64,000 nt of DNA from contig CACZYK010000001.1 of the NCBI GenBank assembly GCA_902785295.1, positions 1 to 64,000 of the forward strand, in the 5' to 3' direction. A model generated the notes under the pieces. That model was not told the DNA's origin. It saw only the letters and a program-made list of their open reading frames with translations, and searched no databases. Positions 8,301 to 16,503 of this stretch are shown here, piece after piece. Positions within the stretch are counted from its first letter, which is position 1; each line of letters begins with the position of its first letter. The position numbers and the translations under genes were made by a program. Source of the DNA: an uncultured Clostridium sp. Lineage in GTDB: Bacteria; Bacillota; Clostridia; Clostridiales; Clostridiaceae.

Positions 8301-9785
8301 ACTCATGTTAAGAATTTCTTTATACAACTCTACAAGTTTATTATTATCTAAAAGATTTTGTTTTGGAAACCCACATTTTTTTAAACAAATTAAAAAAATA
8401 TCCTCATTCATTTTTTGAACTTTATATTTATCAAGTATAATATTTCTACCATTAACGCACCAATCAAATTTAACAAATTTTTTACCTAATACTTTTTCTA
8501 TTTCTCTTCTATATTCAACATTGTTTAACAAAATACCTCTCATAAAAGTAGTTGGAATTATCGCTTCATTTGGTTTTATCCACTGATCATCATTGGTTTT
8601 TATCCACTCATATTCCAGAAGTTTTTCCATTAACTCTTCAAAAACATCCTTTAATTGATCATTCTCACTTTTTGTTGGAATATAATCAATCAGATTGTTT
8701 TCTATATTTGATTTCTTTAATTTTTCATATCCATTAATAATTACATTTGATAAATTGCTTAATAAATATTTATTCCATTGATTATTTTTAGGATCATGTA
8801 ATTTTTCTCTATCTGCTTTCATATAAGCATCTATTTGTAAAAATATTGGTATTGGTAATGTTACTTTTGTTGGCAAAAAACAAAATACTTTTCCTTCACT
8901 ACAAACATTCTTAGTAGGAAATAATATTGAAACTTTTCTTGGAATAGATTCTGTCCATGTTAATTTGTCCCATCTTTCTTTTAATAGCTCTTTAGGGAAA
9001 ATAATATCCTCTGAATATTTTATAAATTCTTTTTTCTTATAATTACTTTCAATATAAAGTAAATCTCCTTTTCTATTTGAAGGCTTTATTTGAACACTTT
9101 TAATATTGCTTGCCTCATTTCTTTTATCTTCAAAAGTAAAGTTGGATATATTTTGTAAAAATAAAAAGGTTTCAAACTGCATAGTAAAGTATTTTTCAAT
9201 CTCCTCTGCTATTATACTTAAACTCTCATCATCTTTAAAATATATACTCAATTGAGTTCCTTTTACATTTGTATCATTATCTTTAATTAATTCTGGAATT
9301 ATGCACTTATCACTATGAAGACAAAAATTAAATCCATTACTTCTTATCTCTATTTTTTCAGCTAATGCAAAAACAGACTTAAATCCAATACCCTTTTCAC
9401 CAATAAAACTAGCAGAATTTGTATCATTAGATTTTTTAGTTGAATTTCCTGTATCTGTTATAGCAATCAAATCATTTATTGAAAATCCTACCTCATTATA
9501 TGTTATTACTAATTTATCATCAAATATCTGGAAGCTCATTTTAGGAATAACATCATCAAATTTTGCATCATCTGCATTTTGTATTAATTCCAATAAAAAA
9601 TGCTTTCTATTCTCATAAGTTGTATCACTTAAAATTCCCAGTGAATTTCTATATCCTGGTATTGCCCAATCATAATTACTCCTTACATCAGCTAAAATCT
9701 TAATAGCCTCTTCTTTATTATTACTACTAATAACCTGTTCAATTAATTCTTTTCTTTCTTTTGATATATCTCTAAAATTACTCAA
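5319..9785 (-). CDS. Giant sacsin-type GHKL ATPase with C-terminal Cys4/HNH-like domain
   Basis: This protein of about 1488 residues opens with a Hsp90-like (GHKL) ATP-binding domain of the sacsin type. The N-box is HFLLELIQNADDA near residues 62-74, and an ATP-lid motif FIGEKGIGFKSVF lies near 132-144. A degenerate NEVGFS replaces the usual DNGxGF. The long middle has no recognised domain. Near residues 1370-1410 there are CQVC and CPNC pairs with YHIREE between, which looks like a zinc-bound HNH-like fold. The final His of HNH is replaced (CPNCF), so catalysis is doubtful. The likely start is the TTG at 9785, with GAGGGTG upstream; it overlaps the end of the SNF2 gene by 8 bp, so the two are translationally coupled. 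Sacsin-like GHKL proteins paired with helicases occur in defence islands. A role in anti-phage defence is inferred. Confidence 0.75.
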   Translation of the reverse strand: MSNFRDISKERKELIEQVISSNNKEEAIKILADVRSNYDWAIPGYRNSLGILSDTTYENRKHFLLELIQNADDAKFDDVIPKMSFQIFDDKLVITYNEVGFSINDLIAITDTGNSTKKSNDTNSASFIGEKGIGFKSVFALAEKIEIRSNGFNFCLHSDKCIIPELIKDNDTNVKGTQLSIYFKDDESLSIIAEEIEKYFTMQFETFLFLQNISNFTFEDKRNEASNIKSVQIKPSNRKGDLLYIESNYKKKEFIKYSEDIIFPKELLKERWDKLTWTESIPRKVSILFPTKNVCSEGKVFCFLPTKVTLPIPIFLQIDAYMKADREKLHDPKNNQWNKYLLSNLSNVIINGYEKLKKSNIENNLIDYIPTKSENDQLKDVFEELMEKLLEYEWIKTNDDQWIKPNEAIIPTTFMRGILLNNVEYRREIEKVLGKKFVKFDWCVNGRNIILDKYKVQKMNEDIFLICLKKCGFPKQNLLDNNKLVELYKEILNMSVFNSDFYFRYRREEMKNSLLKSKIFPIENEGFSSLIDENNTKVFWISTQNKKETGLGELNDGTCRIVNPKYTYLPMIYKEGSEEINKKNEEIRSNNKIVRKLLSSLEIEELRSDNVLSQVQIPAMLKNKTDSNSNFRLLMMIYDNFRVKKKLEEEYLEDLKKIGEVCFESSLGTISELRYLSMPKFLITKEDIFSKLNIPELKIDIKTKENIISKNDGIEKFREFLSLCDIFNKPKAEKKISLYKNSYTFIRENDEVLEEDKNKIYTNSTFSRKIELKKYELDEYMKKLLNDQTADRRILADEIYELWYRNFSDFKYASNIYSEIDKISFGYAIVIHFQHCEKYSIVKLNNWGGVNRNLIPLITINGRLTFPNKAKSIKIIDSNKSNIDKTCLFIDVVFEETNKLKGYSPAYLESLGIKEVNINDLVEYWENNKDKVIYDEILLAAMELIISGVSSDGFMILDKNSGNLVEVEKFKLGKGNYKYLIEEQYGDLGKRFGKLLNLEEESDINQYFGILKEYVNNPNDVLLKKIYVVLKSWSSWKLEDKHKIKQDFDNITQNRSILLLLNNDKLEINIEKNELLVIKLGIKEIERIEIEKAARELGFLLINSNKNIIVSNEMALNDSEKKEIKDLLEYYKNDLEEKDTAIFLMGLKAYGGADELYNNILTVEKLESKIGDIHILLDLPFINEEKKKIYIPRNYSMVNTLSYIINSIGFDRLKRVYKYLNEYKEKKLQEKRRNKKEEGKNIEKVSMNSDIPRKEAPQSFSTSNEENLMNLDISLKEARKQIEDNLVSLGLEKTNDESEDEWNVGLYPEEEEELRNEKKIKLIDSFQNNFEIKEIESRKKDKTTKERNYIVLDKNSIDPKEYLLREYGGKCQVCHEEINLINGSKYIEVYHIREEKKDGWWKDREYNILGFCPNCFVKAKYGGRDFSTIKEYALKVESGDIFPEEVNDFNGDYYVIPVKLNGKDEKLVLSKNHINNFAAFFSRSNEEN

Positions 9786-12700
9786 TAGAATCACCCTCTT
9801 TAATTTTTAAATACATTAATGCTATCAAGGATGTCGATACTGACAGCTCTGATATCTTCTCCAAATTTTTAATTTTTTCTTTATTATTTTGTTCCTCATT
9901 TTCTATTTGAGATTTAATAAGTCTTAAAAAATCTTTATTTGCTTCTATTCCCTGAGCAGCACTTTTTTCAATATGAGTATTAATTTTTTGCTGTAATCTC
10001 TCACACCTAACTCTACAGCCCTCTTCCAATGAACGTTTTTTAGCTTCTACTTTAAATTTATTTTCATTTTTCATCATAACTATTTTGTCACTAATGGCTT
10101 CCTCTACTGCTTGTATGCCAATATCAATATAATCTTCTAACTGAATTTCTACGCCTTGAAAATCAGTGCAATTTGAAATCACTTTATTAATTCTCCTGCT
10201 AAGTTTTATGTAATCATATTTATATGGAACTTTTTCACAAATGCTAATTGGTACTGCTGCTAAATTTAGCTCAGTTCTAAACCCCTCTGTCTTTAATTCA
10301 TAAAAAGGAACTATATATTCACCACTTGGTATATTAATTAAATTAGTTTTTGTTTCAGCATAAAAAACCTTTGAAATTTTTTTATTTTCTTCTAATAACT
10401 CTAAAAGAAATTTTATCCAAAAACCTGTTGGAGATAAAAAATGTGCTTCCTTATTTTCCATAGCTAGACTTCCATCAAATATAACCTTTACTTCATTTTC
10501 TTTTACTAATTTTCCCAGTTCTCTTGAACTTCCTTCAGCTCCAGGACTTTTCATATATTTTTCTAATTTATTTTTTAATTCTTTAGAAAGTTTTATTTTT
10601 GCTAATACTCCTTCTTTTTGAAAAGTGCAATTTTCCCATTCCTTAATACATGCTTCTGATAAAAACATTGCATCTTCTGGACCAACAAAATCTGTTTTAT
10701 CCATATTAGCTATTGTTCTTTTAAAATATTCATCTCCTAATAACTCTTCTCTGCTGTTTTCAAACTTGTCCAATTCCAATTTTGCTTGTTGAATAGCTAA
10801 ATTTATATCTTCTATTCTTTGGTTCAATTGTTCCTCTGATAAAGAATTTGTAATTATATCTGATTGTAATTCTGTTATTTTTTCACTAACAATAGGTTCA
10901 ACAAGTCCTACACTATCCTCAACTAATCTTATTCTGCCATATAATGCATCATAAATAGTTTCATCTACTGTATTTTTTATATACATGCTTGCTACAAATA
11001 TTTTATCTGCCTTTTGTCCGAATCTATCTATACGCCCTATTCTCTGCTCAATTTTCATAGGATTATATGGCAAATCATAATTTATCATAGCTTCACAAAA
11101 TTGAAAATCTAAACCTTCTCCTCCAACATCACTAGATAATAAAATATTCAATTTTCCTTCCTCAAAGTCCTTCATAACTTCATATCTTCCAACTTTATTA
11201 TTAATGGATTCAAGTGGCATTTCTCCACATATTAAACCAACTTTATAGCCCTCCTCTTCTAATCTTCTTTTTAAATATTTGAGTGTTCTTATAAAAAATG
11301 AAAATACAATAATCTGTTTATTATGTATATTGCTCATTAACTCTTCTACAGCTTTACTAAACTGAATATACTTATAATCTTCTTCTTCAATTTCCTTTGC
11401 TTTATTTAATAAATATGTAAATCTATCTTTTATATCTTCAGGGATGGCTATTTCCTTTAAATCATAATCATCTTCTAAAATATCTTCATCATTATAATCA
11501 CATTCCCTTTTCATTTTATTATTGTCTATACACCATTTTAAATATTCCTTCATTGCAGGTATACAGCTTGATGCCATTCTTCTAGGAGTATTACTAATAA
11601 ATCCTAAAGCACTCTCGTTTCCACCTTTTAACAAGTAAAGCTCTTCAACGACTTTTACTACTTCATTATAAAATTCCATTTCTTTTTCAGATAAATTTAC
11701 TGCTATCTTTATAGGTTCTCTTATAACCCTATTTTGAAAAGCCTCTCTTTTTAATGTTCTAGTAAATGATTGTGCAAATGGACTAAATGATATTAACAAA
11801 TTACTATAATATACAATTTGTTCATCTGTTAATTCTTCTTTATTTTTTATAATGTATAACAAATTTTGAATTGAGTTATTCCTCACAATAATTTCGCCTA
11901 TTGGATCATTCCTCATTTCTTCAAATTTTTCCTCTATTCTTTCATATAATGAAATATCTTTCTTTTCAAGTAAACGTCTGCATGTGTTTATTGATTTTAC
12001 CGGGGAAAGTAATGCTTGAAAGGTTTGCATATCTGCAAATATTCCAGGATTTAAAATATGCATCTGATTATATAAATCCTCATCCTTTAAATTTAATGGT
12101 GTTGCTGATAACATTATCATCATTTCTGACATTGAACTTAATAAATTTCCCATTTCATTTGTTATTGTACTATTATTTCTCATATGATGTGCTTCATCTA
12201 TAATCAACATATTAAATACGTCATTTATTCTATTTGATTTTAAATCCTCTAATATCCCCATATATTTCTTATGCCTTAATGTTTGAAGACTAACAATGGA
12301 CCATTTATATTCATTAGGAATGATTCCTTCCTTGGCATTTTTCAAATACGCTTGAAGAGTCTCTGGTGTATGAAAATGGAATGAAAAATTAAACCTATCT
12401 TTCATTTCTTCTCTCCATTTTATACCTAAAGAATTTGGGCATATAATCAAAATTGAACTTTTTCTTGTCAATCTTCCTCTTGCAAGCAACTCTGTTAGAA
12501 TTATTCCTGTTTCTATTGTTTTACCCACTCCTACTTCATCAGCAATAAACAATCTTTCATCTGATCCTGGCGAAATAAACTTCATTAATGGCTTAAATTG
12601 AAATGGATTAAAAATAGTTTTACTAGCTAAATAGCTATATAAATTGCCCTCAATTGGCTTTTTAAGCCTGTACCATGTTTGAAATATCTTAAAATCATCT

Positions 12701-12918
12701 ACTGTTGCAAATTCATTAAAAATCCAGCTTTCTTTTATTTCATCTTCTGAATTATAATATTTTTTTAAAAACTTTTCTTGATATGTTGTTTGTCTGCCGT
12801 CTATAGTTACTTTATAAGCAACATTATTATTTCTAATTAGTACATCATTTATTGTGCCAACCTTATTTGTGCTTATAATGATAACATTATCTCCTTTTTC
12901 AAATTTGTTTTTCATCAT
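9778..12918 (-). CDS. SNF2/HepA-type DNA-dependent ATPase
   Basis: This 1046-residue protein is a superfamily 2 ATPase of the SNF2 (RapA/HepA-like) kind. Residues 1-50 form a small SH3-like strand-rich region. Walker A is IADEVGVGKTIETG (about 124-137), motif II is LIIDEAHHMRN (about 238-248), motif III is SATPLN, and motif VI is QRIGRIDRFGQ near 635. The C-terminal 380 residues are largely helical with coiled-coil character (about 700-730 and 960-1030). It probably translocates on or remodels DNA. It is the first gene after the promoter box at 12982-13009 and is coupled to the GHKL gene. It is similar in type to, but clearly distinct from, the SNF2 protein at 30072-33347. Start: ATG at 12918 with GAAAGGA upstream. 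Confidence 0.85.
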   Translation of the reverse strand: MMKNKFEKGDNVIIISTNKVGTINDVLIRNNNVAYKVTIDGRQTTYQEKFLKKYYNSEDEIKESWIFNEFATVDDFKIFQTWYRLKKPIEGNLYSYLASKTIFNPFQFKPLMKFISPGSDERLFIADEVGVGKTIETGIILTELLARGRLTRKSSILIICPNSLGIKWREEMKDRFNFSFHFHTPETLQAYLKNAKEGIIPNEYKWSIVSLQTLRHKKYMGILEDLKSNRINDVFNMLIIDEAHHMRNNSTITNEMGNLLSSMSEMMIMLSATPLNLKDEDLYNQMHILNPGIFADMQTFQALLSPVKSINTCRRLLEKKDISLYERIEEKFEEMRNDPIGEIIVRNNSIQNLLYIIKNKEELTDEQIVYYSNLLISFSPFAQSFTRTLKREAFQNRVIREPIKIAVNLSEKEMEFYNEVVKVVEELYLLKGGNESALGFISNTPRRMASSCIPAMKEYLKWCIDNNKMKRECDYNDEDILEDDYDLKEIAIPEDIKDRFTYLLNKAKEIEEEDYKYIQFSKAVEELMSNIHNKQIIVFSFFIRTLKYLKRRLEEEGYKVGLICGEMPLESINNKVGRYEVMKDFEEGKLNILLSSDVGGEGLDFQFCEAMINYDLPYNPMKIEQRIGRIDRFGQKADKIFVASMYIKNTVDETIYDALYGRIRLVEDSVGLVEPIVSEKITELQSDIITNSLSEEQLNQRIEDINLAIQQAKLELDKFENSREELLGDEYFKRTIANMDKTDFVGPEDAMFLSEACIKEWENCTFQKEGVLAKIKLSKELKNKLEKYMKSPGAEGSSRELGKLVKENEVKVIFDGSLAMENKEAHFLSPTGFWIKFLLELLEENKKISKVFYAETKTNLINIPSGEYIVPFYELKTEGFRTELNLAAVPISICEKVPYKYDYIKLSRRINKVISNCTDFQGVEIQLEDYIDIGIQAVEEAISDKIVMMKNENKFKVEAKKRSLEEGCRVRCERLQQKINTHIEKSAAQGIEANKDFLRLIKSQIENEEQNNKEKIKNLEKISELSVSTSLIALMYLKIKEGDSIE

Positions 12919-12940
12919 ATTAAATTCCTTTCACTCTTAA

Positions 12941-13012
12941 TCATTACATAGGTTAAAAGTAGTTAATTTATCATTATAACTATTATACTACATTCATACA
13001 TAAGTTAAAAAC
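12941..13012 (-). promoter_or_regulatory. SNF2/GHKL promoter flanked by a direct repeat
   Basis: On the minus strand, TTTAAC (13009-13004), a 16-bp spacer and TATAAT (12987-12982) form a good sigma-A promoter for the SNF2 gene. A 20-bp imperfect direct repeat brackets it. On the plus strand the repeat reads TCATTACATAGGTTAAAAGT (12941-12960) and TTCATACATAAGTTAAAAAC (12993-13012). One copy covers the -35 region and the other the transcript start region, as expected for operator sites. The neighbouring WYL regulator is the obvious candidate to bind them. The 220 bases between the genes hold nothing else. Confidence 0.55.
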
Positions 13013-13139
13013 TCTATTCTTTTTAATATCAAAATATACATCCTTAAAGCCTTAATTTAAAAGAACATAAATAATTATTTTAACTACCTCCTTCTTACAT
13101 CATCATACCTACAATTCTAATATTAATTTTCACAATGTA

Positions 13140-14093
13140 TTATGTATTATTTTCTATTATTTTTCGTGCACAATCTATAACTTCATTTCTTATTTCTTCT
13201 GGTTCTAGTACTGTACAGTTGCTTCCCATACCAATTATCCATTCTATTGTTTGAATTTTTCCATTAACTAGTGCTTCATATATTATATAGCCTTCTTTTT
13301 GGTAATCTGTGATTATTTCATCATCTAGCCACTTAAATTCTTTAAAGCCTTGAGCATATGGATATTTAATTTTTAGTTTAATGTTGTATCTTCCATCCCT
13401 GAATAATCCAATGTTATTGTCTAAATAGGTTTTTAGGTTAAAGTCTCCTCTTTCAAAGCTTTCATCTTTTATAAGCTTCACTTTATTTATCCTTACTAAT
13501 TTAAATGTTCTTATTTCATTTTTTGCATTACAGAATCCTACAAAGAAGTTTGCTCCATAGTATGTAAATAGCCCATATGGATTTACTATTCTTTTGCTTT
13601 CCACTCCTTTAGAATCTGTATATTCTATTTCTATTTTCTTTTTATTGATTATTCCATCATTAATTATCAGCCATTTATTTTTTTCTTCTTCAACATTTAT
13701 TTTTAAGGTTACTCCCTTAGAATAGTAGTTACTTTTATTTATAATATCATCAAACTTCTTATTTGATGCTACACGTATTTTTTTGTTTATGCTGTCTAGG
13801 GTGCTGTAATAATGGCTTCCTTGTGCTTTTAATTCTTCTGTAACTCTATCTAATATATTTAATTCATCATATGATAAATCTAAATTTAATAGATAATCAT
13901 TTCCCACAAGTTCATACCCTCCATACTTTCCTGTAGTATTATTAATTGTAACCCCTGCACTTTCTAAATCTTCTTTATATCTTGTTATTTCTCTTTCATT
14001 GACTTCAAGTTCTGCTGCCAATTCTTTTCTTGTAACCTTTTTTCTGCTTCTTAAAATTGCTAGCATACGTAATGCATTGTTTACTTTTCCCAT
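13140..14093 (-). CDS. WYL-domain transcriptional regulator
   Basis: This 317-residue protein begins with a winged-helix DNA-binding domain of the HTH_11/DeoR type (MLAILRSRKKVTRKELAAELEVNEREITRYKEDLESAG, about residues 10-48). A WYL domain follows, near residues 145-215 (IEIEYTDSKGVESKRIVNPYGLFTYYGANFFVGFC), then a WCX-like C-terminus. Such proteins regulate defence islands (for example BrxR/CapW-type regulators) and may sense a ligand or nucleic acid. It lies directly upstream of, and on the same strand as, the SNF2/GHKL pair. The direct repeat at 12941-13012 and the related box at 5140-5166 are candidate operators. Start: ATG at 14093 with AAAGGA upstream. The family is secure; its targets are inferred. 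Confidence 0.85.
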   Translation of the reverse strand: MGKVNNALRMLAILRSRKKVTRKELAAELEVNEREITRYKEDLESAGVTINNTTGKYGGYELVGNDYLLNLDLSYDELNILDRVTEELKAQGSHYYSTLDSINKKIRVASNKKFDDIINKSNYYSKGVTLKINVEEEKNKWLIINDGIINKKKIEIEYTDSKGVESKRIVNPYGLFTYYGANFFVGFCNAKNEIRTFKLVRINKVKLIKDESFERGDFNLKTYLDNNIGLFRDGRYNIKLKIKYPYAQGFKEFKWLDDEIITDYQKEGYIIYEALVNGKIQTIEWIIGMGSNCTVLEPEEIRNEVIDCARKIIENNT

Positions 14094-14111
14094 ATTAATT
14101 CCTTTATATTT

Positions 14112-14567
14112 TTAAAAACAAAAATCCATTTCTTCATAAGGCTCAACTCCTGTCATCCATACATATGCCTCATATTCCACCCAAAATTTGCTTACTTCTA
14201 CCTTATCACCATTTGATATGAATAAATATTTACTTATTATATCATTATTTACCCAGTAATATTGATTAAACATTTCTTCAGTTATTTCAGTTCCTTCTGG
14301 AATACATTTTACACATACTATTGGAGAAATTACTCCCCCCTTGACCTTATAATCATCACTTATTTTATAAACCACTATATCAATTTTTTCATCTGAATCA
14401 AAGCCATACATTGAAAGAGGTACATCTATTCCTATACAGTCTTTAGGAACATTTATTTTTTCCATTAGATATTCACATGTTTTTTTATAAATTGAACTTA
14501 AATTTTCAATTCCAATTGAATCTAGCAGATACTTTTTTCTGTCTATTGAAAAAACCTTATTTTCCAT
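14112..14567 (-). CDS. Unknown 151-residue protein of the WYL gene cluster
   Basis: I do not recognise this protein. The chosen start is the ATG at 14567 (MENKVFSIDRKKYLL), with AAAGGAG ten bases upstream; it overlaps the end of the preceding gene by 11 bp. The pattern IGIDVPLSMYGFDSDEKIDIVVYK followed by SPIVCVKC (about residues 45-90) resembles the start of HsdR_N-type restriction proteins. In those, D and E-x-K residues form a PD-(D/E)XK site; here the E-x-K position reads CVKC, so a catalytic site is doubtful. The gene is 18 bp upstream of the WYL regulator, apparently in one operon with it. A substrate-recognition role is speculative. Confidence 0.5.
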   Translation of the reverse strand: MENKVFSIDRKKYLLDSIGIENLSSIYKKTCEYLMEKINVPKDCIGIDVPLSMYGFDSDEKIDIVVYKISDDYKVKGGVISPIVCVKCIPEGTEITEEMFNQYYWVNNDIISKYLFISNGDKVEVSKFWVEYEAYVWMTGVEPYEEMDFCF

Positions 14568-15033
14568 AATTCTCTTCTCCTTTATCACTATAAAAATATC
14601 CTATTGCCCATCTGTATATTCTACATGTTATAAATTCCTCTGGAAGACTTCTATACTTTAAAGGAAGTTCTTCTATTGAAGGTATATGTGAAAATACGCC
14701 ATTTTCAACTTCAAGCTTCCATCCTTCAAACTCCCAAGTATCTTTAGCTCCCTTTTTAGGAATAATAGCTGCATGAACATTGTGAGGATAATTTTTCTTT
14801 TGAGAATATCCTTTTTTTATAACTCCACATATATAAATTGCTTTAAAATCACTTTGTTCATCAAATACAATAATATTATCATTATTAAAGTTTTCATTAT
14901 GTTTACTAAATTTCTTACTATACTTTCCCTTAAGACATTGTGTACAATGCTTTGTATCATCACCATCAACAACGTATTTGCTCCATAGCCACATAAATTC
15001 ATTAGAATCAAAATTATGTTTTACTTTTATCAT
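14557..15033 (-). CDS. Unknown 158-residue protein, first gene of the WYL operon
   Basis: I do not recognise this protein. It has an N-terminal W-rich part (MWLWSKYVV), a CTQC pair at about residues 30-33, and a central strand-rich region (AIYICGVIKKG, HAAIIPKKGAKDTWEFEGWKLE). It ends in a helix with RIYRWAIGYF. The compact beta character and the CxxC suggest a small metal-binding domain. Its stop codon lies inside the next gene's start region, so the two are translationally coupled. The operon of this gene, the 151-residue gene and the WYL regulator probably belongs with the SNF2/GHKL module. Confidence 0.5.
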   Translation of the reverse strand: MIKVKHNFDSNEFMWLWSKYVVDGDDTKHCTQCLKGKYSKKFSKHNENFNNDNIIVFDEQSDFKAIYICGVIKKGYSQKKNYPHNVHAAIIPKKGAKDTWEFEGWKLEVENGVFSHIPSIEELPLKYRSLPEEFITCRIYRWAIGYFYSDKGEENYGK

Positions 15034-15108
15034 ATAATCATCACTCCTAAATACTTTATGATTATATAATAAATCATATTAGTGACTTATATTGCACTAT
15101 TAATATTT

Positions 15109-16275
15109 TTATTTTAACTTTATTGGATTAACATCAATTTCTTTAAACTTTATAAATTCTTCTTCATAGTGCCATATTCTAAATCCTTGATTATAAGCTA
15201 GCTGATATAGTGGATTAATTACTTTTAATAAACTTTTTTTAAATTCTTTTTCGTTAATTGCACCAACTACAGAATTTATTTCTTTTATATTTAAGGTTTT
15301 ATCTATCTCTAAAAAGTCATCTAAATACTTTTCATTTTTAGGTAAATCTTTAATATAATTTATTCCTATATATTGAATATCTAAGAACTTGTCCATATAT
15401 TCTTTTGCATCAGCTAATTTATTATTTTTACTACTATTTATTTTTTCAAATGTTGGTATTAGATTCCATAATTTATCATGTCCTATATATGTCCAAGGAA
15501 TAAAATGGTCTATGCTTATTCCACCATATATATTTTTATTTTCTTTTGTAAACTGTAAATTGCTATAAATATCAACTATATCAGTATTGCTTATTATTTC
15601 ATTCCAATACTTCTTTGCTAAATTTAAGTCTCTTTTTATTGGTGGATTTAATTTATTTATTATTGCAGGAACATTAGGATTCCTTCCTTGTAGGAACTCG
15701 ACAATTTTGTAATTTAACCACCCTCTTATAATGTTTTGATTTACATATATATAATCAAACCATATATCATTTATATATACTTCTTTTTTTTCTGATGAAA
15801 TTCTATATAATACTGTTTTATCGTTTTCTGTTAAACTTTCAATAAGTAAATTTTTATCATAATCTTTTACCCTTCTTAATTTATCTTCATAAAAAGGTGT
15901 TAGCAATCTATATGGAACATATCTAGCTAATAATAAAATCTTTTTTTCAAAAGCAGGAGTATTATTTTTCAAAAGCATCTCATATAAATCATTTTTGTTA
16001 ATGCTTTCTTTTTTCACATACTCTTTATTAATATCTATAACTATTTTTTGCAGTTGATCTTGAGAACCAAAATTAAGATTATATGCAAATATTGGATACC
16101 ATGAATCACATATCATTCCAATAACTGCTTCTTTAAATTTTATTATTCTCTTACCTTTTATTATTTCTTTAAAAATACTATTAAACCAAAATAGCTTATA
16201 ACTATTGGTCATATTTATAAATATATTTTCAAGTAAATTTATATCTAATTCATTATGTATTGGTAAAAATTTCAA
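15109..16275 (-). CDS. HNH endonuclease domain protein
   Basis: The HNH motif of this protein of about 388 residues is clear near residues 265-300: SIDHFIPWTYIGHDKLWNLIP followed by the tail INSSKNNKLAD. The Asp-His pair, the Asn of WNLIP and the N-S-S-K-N-N-K segment are the usual catalytic and structural positions. The N-terminal 250 residues are helical and unassigned. I chose the TTG at 16275, with GGAGG seven bases upstream; a TTG at 16290 lies within the GGAGG region. The gene is divergent from dndB across 228 bp. Known phosphorothioate-dependent nucleases include HNH enzymes of the ScoMcrA type, so this could be a restriction partner of the dnd operon. I see no SBD domain that would prove it. 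Confidence 0.75.
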   Translation of the reverse strand: MKFLPIHNELDINLLENIFINMTNSYKLFWFNSIFKEIIKGKRIIKFKEAVIGMICDSWYPIFAYNLNFGSQDQLQKIVIDINKEYVKKESINKNDLYEMLLKNNTPAFEKKILLLARYVPYRLLTPFYEDKLRRVKDYDKNLLIESLTENDKTVLYRISSEKKEVYINDIWFDYIYVNQNIIRGWLNYKIVEFLQGRNPNVPAIINKLNPPIKRDLNLAKKYWNEIISNTDIVDIYSNLQFTKENKNIYGGISIDHFIPWTYIGHDKLWNLIPTFEKINSSKNNKLADAKEYMDKFLDIQYIGINYIKDLPKNEKYLDDFLEIDKTLNIKEINSVVGAINEKEFKKSLLKVINPLYQLAYNQGFRIWHYEEEFIKFKEIDVNPIKLK

Positions 16276-16435
16276 ATATTTTTCCTCCAATTTATATAGT
16301 CCACTTGTAAATATTCTACATGTATTATTAATTTCCTTTTATTACAACTATATCTTTTTAAGTTTTATTTATAAAATGCTTTCTTTATTTTTACTTATAA
16401 TTCAAAATTTAATTTTATTTTTCTTTTATTACCAT

Positions 16436-16477
16436 TTACTTCTTAAATTCATATTGTTATAATAAGCTACGTACGTA
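16436..16477 (+). promoter_or_regulatory. Candidate dnd promoter with palindromic operator
   Basis: A TATAAT at 16458-16463 lies 41 bp before the dndB start, with a weak TTTACT (16436-16441) 16 bp upstream as the -35. Just downstream of the -10, at the likely transcription start, is a perfect 10-bp palindrome, TACGTACGTA (16468-16477), which stands out in AT-rich surroundings. DndB is known in other bacteria to repress its own operon by binding the promoter, so this palindrome is a candidate DndB operator. Confidence 0.5.
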
Positions 16478-16503
16478 ATAAAATTTAAATTGGGAGATTT
16501 ATA

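Noticed and set aside
14773-14988. Plus-strand ORF inside the 158-residue gene
   Set aside because: Hydrophobic shadow frame of the real minus-strand gene.
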